Shown here: positions 1 through 6,077 of the stretch, one piece after another
Position numbering within the stretch: position 1 is the stretch's first letter
Layout: each line of letters opens with the position of its first letter
Assembly (NCBI GenBank): GCA_964410625.1
Contig: CAYPHY010000075.1
Coordinates: forward strand, 1 to 13,048
From: CAYPHY01 sp964410625
GTDB lineage: Bacteria > Chloroflexota > Anaerolineae > Promineifilales > Promineifilaceae
Length of the DNA: 13,048 nucleotides
Direction of reading: 5' to 3'
Notes under the pieces: generated by a model
What the model was told of the DNA's origin: nothing
Database searches by the model: none
Seen by the model: the letters and a program-made list of their open reading frames with translations, nothing else
Program-made: the position numbers and the translations under genes

Positions 1-1358
1 GTCCAATAGTGGAAGCGGCCCGTTTCGACCAACGCCAGAAAGGCGGAACCGAGCGCGGCTTTTTGGCTGCGTCCGCCGAAGTTGACCGCCGTGACGTGCT
101 GGGGGCCAAGCGCGGCTGCCAGCCAATCGGCCAACCCCTGTCCCACGCCGGACGCGTCAATCACCACATGGCTGACGTTCCACTGTTGCAGGAAGGCCAG
201 CAGGCGTGTGGCGAGGTTCGGCCGTCCGGGGCTGTCCTGAAAGTGGCGCGAGCCGTGGTCGGTGAAGACGTCAACAGCATGGTAGAAAGGAGCAGAGGAG
301 CGGAGGGGCAGGGGAGCAGGGGAGAAATTTGAACGGTCAATGGTGGGCGATGCGTACATCGCTGGTGAATGGTGAACGGTCAATTGATCATTAACCATTG
401 ACCATTGACCGTTAACCATTTGAAAGATAGTGGCAGCCGTGTGGTCGCGGGCGGGGTTGGAGAGGGAGGCCAGGGGATCGGTGGCGGCTTCGTCTTGCCC
501 GGCGACATCAATGGTGGCGACATAGGTGGCGTTGGGGTCAGGTTGGCTTTGGCGAGGGTGGCGGCCGCGCATCAACGCCTGCCGTTCAGGAGGAAAGAGC
601 TGGCCCGTACCATTGATCGGCTCCAGGTAATATTCAGCGGCGATGATCGGGTGGTGGCGGCCGTACCGTTGCTCCTGGGCGGCGAGAAAGCGACCGTAGG
701 CGGGGTTGGCCGCCGTAACCTGGTCCGGCGTGACCAGAAAGACGCGCTGCAGGCCATCGGCGGCCGTTTCCTGTTCCAACTCCTGCTTCTTGCTCCACAA
801 AAAGTCGCTCGTCTGGCGCACCGTGCCAAGATAGACGGCCGTGGCGTTGTGGGCGGCCCGCATGGGGGTAAAGACGCTTTCGATGTGCGGGCCGTGTTGG
901 TCTTGGGCTTCGTCAATGACCAGCAGCCAATGGGCCGTTTCGCCACGGGCGGCGGCGCGTGGGTGGGAGCTGATGAAGCTGACGGCCGCTTTGCCCAGGC
1001 CGCGCCGCAACGGGCGGGCCTGTCGTTGCCAGCGCCCCTGGTTGAGTGGATTGTCCAGCCGTTCTTCCAGCCGGCGCAACCCACGGCCGAGCGCGTCACC
1101 AACGGCGGCATAGACGATTTGCCCCTCTTGCCGTTGGAAGCGGTTGAGCAGGTAGACGAGCAACTGGGCGACGGCCTCGTTCTTGCCCGACTGTCGCGGA
1201 AAGACGAGCAGGAATTCGCGGCCGTGATTGCCGAGGACACTTTCGATGATCGCTTGCAGTGGGGCCAGTTGGTAAGGGTATAGCGGCCGTTGCAGGACGA
1301 CGGCCGAGAATGCGTCCATGTGGCGTAAGGTATGGAGGATCAGATCGGCAGGTTGCAT
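1..1358 (-). CDS. Phage terminase large subunit (3' end beyond window)
   Basis: This is the ATPase-nuclease motor that packages phage DNA. My reading of the minus strand gives 452 codons from an ATG at 1358 with no stop before the window edge. The ATPase domain shows a Walker A-like PRQSGKNE (residues 54-61), Walker B LLVIDEAQ (145-152, catalytic Glu150) and a coupling motif YLGTVRQTSD (176-185). The RNase H-like nuclease domain shows IDVAGQDE (Asp284) and VVIDASGVG (398-406, Asp401), followed by NFGGRSQKAALG. An in-frame TAG lies nine codons upstream, and this ATG is the first start after it. The start lies 16 nt after the small-subunit gene, with no clear Shine-Dalgarno site. Residues about 314-358 do not look like terminase; they are encoded by a low-complexity inverted-repeat block (see repeat 332-419). 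Long plus-strand frames here are antisense shadows. The family assignment is secure; whether the protein is active is unknown. Confidence 0.9.
   Translation of the reverse strand, partial: MQPADLILHTLRHMDAFSAVVLQRPLYPYQLAPLQAIIESVLGNHGREFLLVFPRQSGKNEAVAQLLVYLLNRFQRQEGQIVYAAVGDALGRGLRRLEERLDNPLNQGRWQRQARPLRRGLGKAAVSFISSHPRAAARGETAHWLLVIDEAQDQHGPHIESVFTPMRAAHNATAVYLGTVRQTSDFLWSKKQELEQETAADGLQRVFLVTPDQVTAANPAYGRFLAAQEQRYGRHHPIIAAEYYLEPINGTGQLFPPERQALMRGRHPRQSQPDPNATYVATIDVAGQDEAATDPLASLSNPARDHTAATIFQMVNGQWSMVNDQLTVHHSPAMYASPTIDRSNFSPAPLPLRSSAPFYHAVDVFTDHGSRHFQDSPGRPNLATRLLAFLQQWNVSHVVIDASGVGQGLADWLAAALGPQHVTAVNFGGRSQKAALGSAFLALVETGRFHYW
290..419. repeat. Self-complementary low-complexity block inside terminase gene
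   Basis: A perfect 13-base inverted repeat pairs AACGGTCAATGGT (332-344) with ACCATTGACCGTT (401-413). A further arm AACGGTCAAT (375-384) can pair with the same right-hand sequence. The right side is a run of 7-base units (CATTGAC, CATTGAC, CGTTAAC) at 396-416. The adjoining 290-331 is purine-rich with GGAG/GGGG words. The whole block is open in the terminase frame and resembles the intergenic hairpin blocks elsewhere in the window. Confidence 0.8.
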
Positions 1359-1374
1359 AATCGCGCTACAGGGT

Positions 1375-1803
1375 TTATTGCTCTAGATCATATTCTCGTG
1401 CCAGTTGGTTGAGTGCCTGGGTGAACCAGGTTTCCAGGCCGTTGCCTTTGCGCCCTTCCTGGAGCAGCAGGGCGGCTGCTGTGCGCGCACCGCTGAAGAT
1501 AACCTGGGCCAGTTGCCGCAATTCGCGTGGCTCCAGGGCACAATCTTTGTCATCGAGGTAGGTGTTGAGCAGATAGAGCGTGTGGCGGACCAGGGTTAGC
1601 TCTGGAAGTAGCGAACGACTCTCATTTGATTCGTATAGTAAACTTGATAACTTGGGGTATTGGTGGGCAGCGGCCGTCGGCGTAGGTGAGACAACCATTT
1701 GCCGGTGGACGTGGCAAGCGGCGGGGTCACTGCCGGTGACGGCCGCATTTCGACATGGCTTGCCACGGCGGGTCAAAAAGGAGCAAGTGCGTTTATTGTT
1801 CAT
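1375..1803 (-). CDS. Small zinc-finger protein, probable terminase small subunit
   Basis: A 142-residue protein encoded immediately upstream of the terminase large subunit on the same strand, with 16 nt between them. The N-terminus has a putative metal site, Cys7, Cys17, Cys30 and His33, in the pattern C-x9-C-x12-C-x2-H around RTCSFLTRRGKPCRN. This resembles the short Cys/His knuckle found in many small phage-encoded proteins (C..kTk.G.pC...G...C..H). The rest looks helical (about residues 58-140), ending LNQLAREYDLEQ. Position and size suggest the DNA-recognition small terminase subunit, which is inference from context rather than from a recognised terS domain. No Shine-Dalgarno site is visible. 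An alternative is an unrelated phage DNA-binding protein. Confidence 0.6.
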   Translation of the reverse strand: MNNKRTCSFLTRRGKPCRNAAVTGSDPAACHVHRQMVVSPTPTAAAHQYPKLSSLLYESNESRSLLPELTLVRHTLYLLNTYLDDKDCALEPRELRQLAQVIFSGARTAAALLLQEGRKGNGLETWFTQALNQLAREYDLEQ

Positions 1804-1820
1804 TGCTACTAGAGGGTAGG

Positions 1821-1880
1821 GCGCGGGTTGTCTACCCGCGCTACAGGTAAAGGCGCGGGTAAACAGATCGCGCTACAGGG
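1821..1880. repeat. Two 27-base GC-rich repeat copies with a hairpin
   Basis: Copy 1 (1821-1847) and copy 2 (1853-1879) both begin GCGCGGGT, end CGCGCTACAGG and are both 27 bases long, with differing middles. Copy 1 folds into a perfect 8-bp stem (GCGCGGGT 1821-1828 with ACCCGCGC 1834-1841, 5-base loop). A third, partial copy, TCGCGCTACAGGG, lies at 1361-1373 between the two terminase genes, so the small-subunit gene is bracketed by this motif. It may be a REP-like extragenic element. Confidence 0.65.
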
Positions 1881-1960
1881 AGGATAGTAGCAGGAAGGAA
1901 ACGGCCGTCGCAAGCGCAAAGCTCGGCTGTCTGTCAGGTCACTGACCCGCCACGTTGCTA

Positions 1961-1975
1961 ATGTGTCTAACACAT
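1961..1975. promoter_or_regulatory. Palindrome, possible operator
   Basis: ATGTGT-CTA-ACACAT is a perfect 6-bp inverted repeat with a 3-base spacer. It lies about 230 bases upstream of the start at 2195 and about 160 bases beyond the small terminase subunit start. The size and symmetry suit a dimeric regulator site, but there is no direct evidence for binding and it may be chance. Confidence 0.25.
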
Positions 1976-2194
1976 GCTTTGCTTAACAAAAATGTACCAT
2001 TTGGTGGATGTGTTTTTCCTGATAATCACTCATAATGGAGAGTGGTGAAGATATTGTTCAATCTGGTTGTAATAAGTCGCAACCCTGTTGCTCTGGTTCC
2101 GTATAGAGTAGAGTATGAGTATGGGATTAGAAAGAAGAGACCGCTTTGAGCAAAGGCTAATCACTAATTCACCGATCTCATTCAAGGGAGTCTG

Positions 2195-2485
2195 ATGAAC
2201 AAGTTTTGGGAAGTTCGGCGGACAGCAGGGAATGAAATTCAAGTAGGACAGATGCGCGTCACCCCAGAGGCGCAGGCGGTCATTATTCTTTGGCCAAAGG
2301 AAGGGACGATGGGGAAGTTTGCTATGGTTTGGAATCGGCCGTTGGGAGTGCGTGTCTCGGCTCCTTCAGGCCAGGTTACAGCATACAGGCCAATTTATGA
2401 TCTAACCCGTCTATTTCAACTTATCTTTTATGTATTGACGATCGGCTTTACGCTGCTGGGCTGGAAAGCTGGCCGGCGTAAATAG
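2195..2485 (+). CDS. Small C-terminally anchored membrane protein of unknown function
   Basis: A 96-residue protein with a GGGAG Shine-Dalgarno (2186-2190) four bases before the ATG. Residues about 72-92 (LFQLIFYVLTIGFTLLGW) form one predicted transmembrane helix, followed by a short basic tail KAGRRK, so the protein would be a tail-anchored or single-pass protein with its bulk on one side of the membrane. I do not recognise the N-terminal part. The stretch RPIYDLTRLF just before the helix matches EPIVDVTKVA just before the helix of the next gene's product, which suggests a distant relation. The 25-base gap to the next gene suggests one operon. Function unknown; it probably works with the GerW-like protein. 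Confidence 0.7.
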   Translation: MNKFWEVRRTAGNEIQVGQMRVTPEAQAVIILWPKEGTMGKFAMVWNRPLGVRVSAPSGQVTAYRPIYDLTRLFQLIFYVLTIGFTLLGWKAGRRK

Positions 2486-2510
2486 TGAAGAGAGTGAGGA
2501 GAGAAAGCGC

Positions 2511-2999
2511 ATGACCGACCAGTTAACCAGAGAAACGCTATGGACGAAGGCGCTGAACGGCTGGCAAGAGGGGGTGGAGTTGTTGACGCGACTCTACACC
2601 GTTGCCCGGCCAGAAGCGGTCTTTGCGGAGCCACTGACGGCCGAAGGCCAAACCGTGATCACTGCCACAGAAGCCTATGTGGGTATTGGTATGGGCTATG
2701 GTGCGGGCAGCGGTGAGGGCATTGCGCCGTCAACGACAGCGGCGAATGGAACGGAAAATGGTGTGGAACATAAGGAATCGCCATCGGCCGCTGTTGGGTA
2801 TGGCAGCGGTGGGGGTGGCGGCGGTGGTGGGGTTGGAATCGGCCGTCCCGTTGCTGCCATTGTGATTAACCGCGATGGTGTGCGTGTGGAGCCAATCGTG
2901 GATGTGACAAAGGTGGCACTGGCCTTTATCACCATGCTTGGCAGCATGATCTTTATGCTCAGCCGGATGCGCCGCGCCAGTCGCCAATTGGAACAGTGA
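2511..2999 (+). CDS. GerW/YtfJ family protein
   Basis: A 162-residue protein of the GerW (YtfJ) type, named for a Bacillus spore-germination factor but found widely in non-sporulating bacteria, where its role is unknown. Seen in the sequence: a central region rich in Gly (GIGMGYGAGSGEG, then a run of eight Gly near residue 105), followed by RPVAAIVINRDGVRVEPIVD, which is the family signature. A C-terminal hydrophobic helix (about residues 132-151) is followed by a basic tail. The start has a GGAGAG-like site a few bases upstream. It is co-directional with and close to the small membrane protein at 2195, so the two are likely an operon. No sporulation genes are visible, so a sporulation role should not be assumed. 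Confidence 0.75.
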   Translation: MTDQLTRETLWTKALNGWQEGVELLTRLYTVARPEAVFAEPLTAEGQTVITATEAYVGIGMGYGAGSGEGIAPSTTAANGTENGVEHKESPSAAVGYGSGGGGGGGGVGIGRPVAAIVINRDGVRVEPIVDVTKVALAFITMLGSMIFMLSRMRRASRQLEQ

Positions 3000-3101
3000 T
3001 TGAAAAAAGAACCCCATAGTGCGAGATGTTCACCCACACAATCCGTGAGGGTAAACGATCCACGCGACAACGGGGTGACAGTTTGTTTGTAGGAGTTAAT
3101 G

Positions 3102-3608
3102 ATGAAAAATAGAGAAGGTTTTGTGTGGGGCATCATTCTGGTTTTGGCAGGATTACTGTTCTTAGCCTTCCAACTGTTTCCAGAGATGATGGCGAACTTC
3201 AGTTGGACATGGATCTTTATCGGTATCGGGTTGATCTTTCTGTTGGCGGCAATTCTGACGCGCACCGGAGGCTTATTCATCCCGGCCGCCTTGTTTACCA
3301 CGCTCGGCGGAATTTTTATCTATCAAACTAGCACCGATAATTGGGAGAGTTGGGCCTATATCTGGACACTGTTGCCTGCTTCTGTAGCAGTTGGCATGTT
3401 GGTGGGCGGCTTGTTTGATCGTGGCTTGCGGGAAGCGCGGGGCGTAGCGATAGGGATGCTCGTCGCCAGCTTGATCGGCCTGGCTATCTTTGGCGGGGCT
3501 TTTGGGTTAAGCCCAGAGATTTTACGCTATTGGCCGGTGTTGTTGATCCTGGTCGGAATCTGGATTTTGTTTAAGGGTATTGCGCGGCCGTCGGTGAAGG
3601 ATCGTTAA
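3102..3608 (+). CDS. Multi-pass membrane protein (LiaF/DUF5668-like)
   Basis: A hydrophobic protein of 168 residues with about six predicted membrane segments. It starts FVWGIILVLAGLLFLAFQLF, then a second helix WTWIFIGIGLIFLLAAIL, and ends WPVLLILVGIWILFKG. The repeated pattern G..LIL.G..FL...F is typical of the membrane domain in LiaF-like and DUF5668 proteins, which are linked to envelope-stress sensing in Firmicutes; the function here is unknown. Two adjacent ATGs exist (3099 and 3102). AGGAG at 3091-3095 is 3 bases from the first and 6 from the second, so I chose the second. The 100-base gap after the GerW-like gene contains no strong terminator, so co-transcription is possible. Confidence 0.7.
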   Translation: MKNREGFVWGIILVLAGLLFLAFQLFPEMMANFSWTWIFIGIGLIFLLAAILTRTGGLFIPAALFTTLGGIFIYQTSTDNWESWAYIWTLLPASVAVGMLVGGLFDRGLREARGVAIGMLVASLIGLAIFGGAFGLSPEILRYWPVLLILVGIWILFKGIARPSVKDR

Positions 3609-3781
3609 TCCACTACAGTTAACCACGGATGGAAATGGATGAAAAGGATTTTCACGGATTTTCTTTTTCGATGCGAGTGGTGGAGGATGTATCACTAACT
3701 ATCTGTGCTATGTGCTTCTGAAAATCCGTGTTCATCCGTATAAGCAGTGACCGTCCGGGTTAAAAAAAGGCAGTTACCTCG
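3609..3781. repeat. Spacer with inverted GGATG/ATCCG words
   Basis: The spacer contains a perfect 11-base inverted repeat, CACGGATTTTC (3653-3663) with GAAAATCCGTG (3720-3730), flanked by GGATGAA (3637-3643) and TTCATCC (3731-3737). At its left, TAACCACGGATG (3620-3631) is the exact reverse complement of CATCCGTGGTTA (5104-5115), beyond the flavoprotein gene. It shares vocabulary with the hairpin at 5028-5109. No gene is visible. Confidence 0.75.
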
Positions 3782-5053
3782 TTGGACACCGATACCATTG
3801 TCGTCGGCAAAGGTTTGTTTGGTGTGGCCGCTACTCGCTATCTCAGCCAGCGGGGGCAACGGGTGTTGGTCATTGGCCCCGACGAACCGGCCGACTGGCA
3901 AACCCATCCGGGCGTCTTTGCCAGCCATTATGATCAGGGGCGGATCACCCGCCAACTGAGTTATGATCCTGTCTGGTCACAGTTGGCGGCCGATGCGATT
4001 GCCGGGTATCAGGATTTGGAGACGGCCGCCGGTGTTGACTTCCACGTGCCGGTGGGCGTCCTTTTTGTCGCTCCGCACGGGGTAGGACAGGATTATTTGG
4101 CCGTTGCGCGGCAAATAGCGGGTTCGCTAGGGGTGGATTATAAGTCCTTGCCTGATGAGGCAGCGTTGGCGGCGCGGTTCCCTTTCCTCCGTTTTCCTGC
4201 TTCCAGTCATGGCCTCTATGAACCGGCTCCGGCGGGTTATATCAATCCGCGTGATGTCATTCGGGCGCAACTGACGGCCGCCAAACAGCACGGGACAAGG
4301 GTCATCCCCGAATTGGTCAAAGATGTCAGCGAGACGGCCGATCATGTCACAGTCACCACACTGGTAGGAGAGCGCTATACGGCCGCGCGGGTGCTGGTAG
4401 CGGCCGGAGCCTTTACAAATTGCCATTCGCTCCTGCCAAAGCCATTAGCCTTACGGGTGAAGAGCGAGACGATCATTCTAGCCCGTGTCACTGAGGAGGA
4501 AGCGCGGCGGCTGGCGGCGATGCCCTGCGTCATTAATGAGATTCAATCACCACTGTTAGAGGGGATTTACTTGCTGCCGCCCATTCGCTATCCCGACGGC
4601 CGCTATTACATCAAGATGGGCTGCGACACGGCGGCCGACCAATGGCTGCCTGATTTGGCGGCGATGCGAAACTGGATGATCAGCGGGAAGAGCGACGGGA
4701 TGCTGGCAGCGATGCGCGAGGCGTTGGAAGCGATCATCCCTGGCCTACAGGCGGAGGCTTACCAGACGAAACGCTGCCTGATCACCTATACCCCTCATGG
4801 CAAGCCATTTATTGACCGTCTGGGCGAGCGGCTGTTTGTAGCAACGGGGGGCAATGGCTCGTCGGCGAAGTGTGCGGATACGATCGGCCGTTTGGCGGCC
4901 GACCTGGTGCAGAAAGGGGAATGGAATGCAGCCGGTTATCAGGCCGAAACCTTCCGGGCGATTGTCGAACAGGAAGCGGACTGGCGCGAGTTTGAGGCAA
5001 GACGGCCGAGGTTGAGCAATCGAAACCCGGATGAAACGGATAAGACGGATTGA
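3782..5053 (+). CDS. FAD-dependent oxidoreductase, sarcosine-oxidase-like (DAO family)
   Basis: A 423-residue flavoprotein expected to oxidise a secondary or N-methylated amine or amino acid, giving an imine and reduced FAD. The N-terminal Rossmann motif is IVVGKGLFGVAA (GxGxxG at 9-14), followed by a second strand VLVIGPDEP. The C-terminal part, CLITYTPHGKPFID then LFVATGGNGSSAKCA, matches the family's FAD-closing segment. Cys332 in that segment aligns with the Cys that binds FAD covalently in monomeric sarcosine oxidase, so covalent flavin is plausible. The start is TTG: an in-frame TAA lies at 3761-3763 and I see no better start between. The last eight residues (PDETDKTD) are encoded by the left arm of a hairpin block. 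The substrate cannot be told from sequence, and no amine-metabolism neighbours are visible. Confidence 0.85.
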   Translation: MDTDTIVVGKGLFGVAATRYLSQRGQRVLVIGPDEPADWQTHPGVFASHYDQGRITRQLSYDPVWSQLAADAIAGYQDLETAAGVDFHVPVGVLFVAPHGVGQDYLAVARQIAGSLGVDYKSLPDEAALAARFPFLRFPASSHGLYEPAPAGYINPRDVIRAQLTAAKQHGTRVIPELVKDVSETADHVTVTTLVGERYTAARVLVAAGAFTNCHSLLPKPLALRVKSETIILARVTEEEARRLAAMPCVINEIQSPLLEGIYLLPPIRYPDGRYYIKMGCDTAADQWLPDLAAMRNWMISGKSDGMLAAMREALEAIIPGLQAEAYQTKRCLITYTPHGKPFIDRLGERLFVATGGNGSSAKCADTIGRLAADLVQKGEWNAAGYQAETFRAIVEQEADWREFEARRPRLSNRNPDETDKTD

Positions 5054-5115
5054 CACGGGACAAAGGCCAAAAGACGGTCCGTGTGAATCCGTAAAATCCG
5101 TTTCATCCGTGGTTA
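5028..5115. repeat. Long imperfect hairpin overlapping the flavoprotein stop codon
   Basis: The outer arms CGGATGAAACGGAT (5028-5041) and ATCCGTTTCATCCG (5096-5109) pair perfectly over 14 bp. The inner arms ACGGATT (5045-5051)/AATCCGT (5086-5092) and ACACGG (5053-5058)/CCGTGT (5079-5084) continue the stem. The arms are built from variants of one word, GGAT(G/A)A(A)ACGGAT. The block starts inside the coding sequence and lies between convergent genes, so it could act as a bidirectional transcription barrier, but there is no U-run. Confidence 0.85.
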
Positions 5116-5129
5116 GAAGGTTCGCCGAA

Positions 5130-5939
5130 TCAGTTTAAGAGTGTAAACAGTAAGTAGATGGCCCCGACCACAACACAGTAGATGGCAAAGATATAGAGGC
5201 TGTGTTGGCGCACCCAGGAGAGCAGGAAGGAGATGCAGAAGTAGCCGGAGAGGGTGGCGGCGATGAAGGCGGCCAGGTAGACGCCCCAGCTATAGAGCAG
5301 ATCGGCCGTCAATAGTTCATAGACCGAAAGCAGCCCGGCGGCGAGAATCGGCGGGACGCCGATCAGGAAGGAGAAGCGGGCGGCCGTTGGCCGGTCGAGG
5401 CCGCGAATCAGCCCGGCGGTGATCGTCGTCCCACTGCGCGAGATGCCGGGGAGCAACGCCAATATCTGCACCGCACCAATCACAATCGCGTCGGGCAAAG
5501 TTATTTTGTCCAACGTCTTTGTGCCGCTTTTCAGCCGTTCACCAAGCAACAGTATGCCGCCGTTGATGACCAGAAAGATTCCGGCGAGGAGGGGGGAGGC
5601 AAAGACCTCCTCGAAGAAATCCTTAAACGCCAGGCCGACAACGCCGACGAGAACCGAACCGGCGACGATGTACCAGCCGAGGCGGGCGTTTGGCGTGGCT
5701 AGCGGCCGTCGTTCCGCCAACCCGGCCAATACCGCGCGAATAATATCCCACAACTCCTTACGAAAATAGACCAGAATGGCGATCAACGTCGCCAGATGTA
5801 CCAGCCCGATAAAGACCAGATCGGGCTGGGTCAGGTTAAAGATGTCGGGAACTAAAACAAGATGTCCGTCGCTAGAAATGGGCAAAAACTCCGTTGCCCC
5901 CTGTACAATGCCTAAGATAATCGCTTCCCAAATGCTCAT
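5130..5939 (-). CDS. uppP: Undecaprenyl-diphosphatase (UppP/BacA family)
   Basis: A 269-residue integral membrane enzyme that removes a phosphate from undecaprenyl diphosphate, regenerating the lipid carrier for peptidoglycan and polysaccharide assembly. The first signature is GIVQGATEFLPISSDGHL (residues 10-27), with Glu17 and His26. The second is LLPGISRSGTTITAG with Arg168. About seven to eight membrane helices fill the rest, and the length is normal for the family. The more usual SSSGH or SSTGH is SSDGH here, and the first Glu of the EGxTE form is Gln13, as occurs in many homologues. The ATG has no Shine-Dalgarno site. It is convergent with the flavoprotein gene and follows tgt on the same strand. 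It probably supports the EPS cluster further right, though it is a general housekeeping gene. Confidence 0.93.
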   Translation of the reverse strand: MSIWEAIILGIVQGATEFLPISSDGHLVLVPDIFNLTQPDLVFIGLVHLATLIAILVYFRKELWDIIRAVLAGLAERRPLATPNARLGWYIVAGSVLVGVVGLAFKDFFEEVFASPLLAGIFLVINGGILLLGERLKSGTKTLDKITLPDAIVIGAVQILALLPGISRSGTTITAGLIRGLDRPTAARFSFLIGVPPILAAGLLSVYELLTADLLYSWGVYLAAFIAATLSGYFCISFLLSWVRQHSLYIFAIYCVVVGAIYLLFTLLN

Positions 5940-5949
5940 AGTTTTGAAA

Positions 5950-6077
5950 ATTGGTGATCATGGTGATCAGTATTCGGTAATCGGTGAGCAGTGAACAATA
6001 AGCAGTTGGCAGTGAACAGTTTGGCTGAATGGTGTGCAAACTGCTCACCCACCGCTTACTGCCTACTGTCCACTGCC
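5950..6077. repeat. Inverted-word block between uppP and tgt
   Basis: GGTGAGCAGT (5983-5992) pairs perfectly with ACTGCTCACC (6040-6049). GGCAGTGAACAGT (6008-6020) pairs with ACTGTCCACTGCC (6065-6077) with one mismatch. The left part is made of GGTGATCA/GGTAATCGGTGA words, the same vocabulary as the block at 11408-11469. The block extends into the 3' end of tgt and encodes its last residues (VDSRQ). Confidence 0.8.

Larger units (their letters stand above)
1804..2194. other. Gene-free spacer between phage genes and the GerW-like operon
   Basis: I see no convincing gene in these 391 bases. The left part (1821-1880) has two GC-rich repeat copies, listed separately. The middle contains two small inverted repeats, GTCAG-N4-CTGAC (1933-1946) and ATGTGT-N3-ACACAT (1961-1975). 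The right part is AT-richer and must contain the promoter for the genes starting at 2195. A weak candidate is TTGGTG (2001-2006), 16 bases, then TAATCA (2023-2028) with an upstream TG. A short minus-strand frame at 2030-2242 has no recognisable features. Confidence 0.5.

Noticed and set aside
9..332. Plus-strand frame of 107 codons
   Set aside because: Antisense to the terminase nuclease domain (VVIDASGVG read on the minus strand); no protein-like features of its own.
405..1283. 292-codon plus-strand frame, and a 222-codon minus-strand frame at 572-1240
   Set aside because: Both are shadows of the terminase gene in another frame. Their products show no motifs, whereas the frame starting at 1358 gives Walker A, Walker B and nuclease motifs.
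2696..3301. 201-codon minus-strand frame
   Set aside because: It spans the GerW-like gene, a spacer and the membrane-protein gene. Its poly-Pro run is simply the complement of the Gly run.
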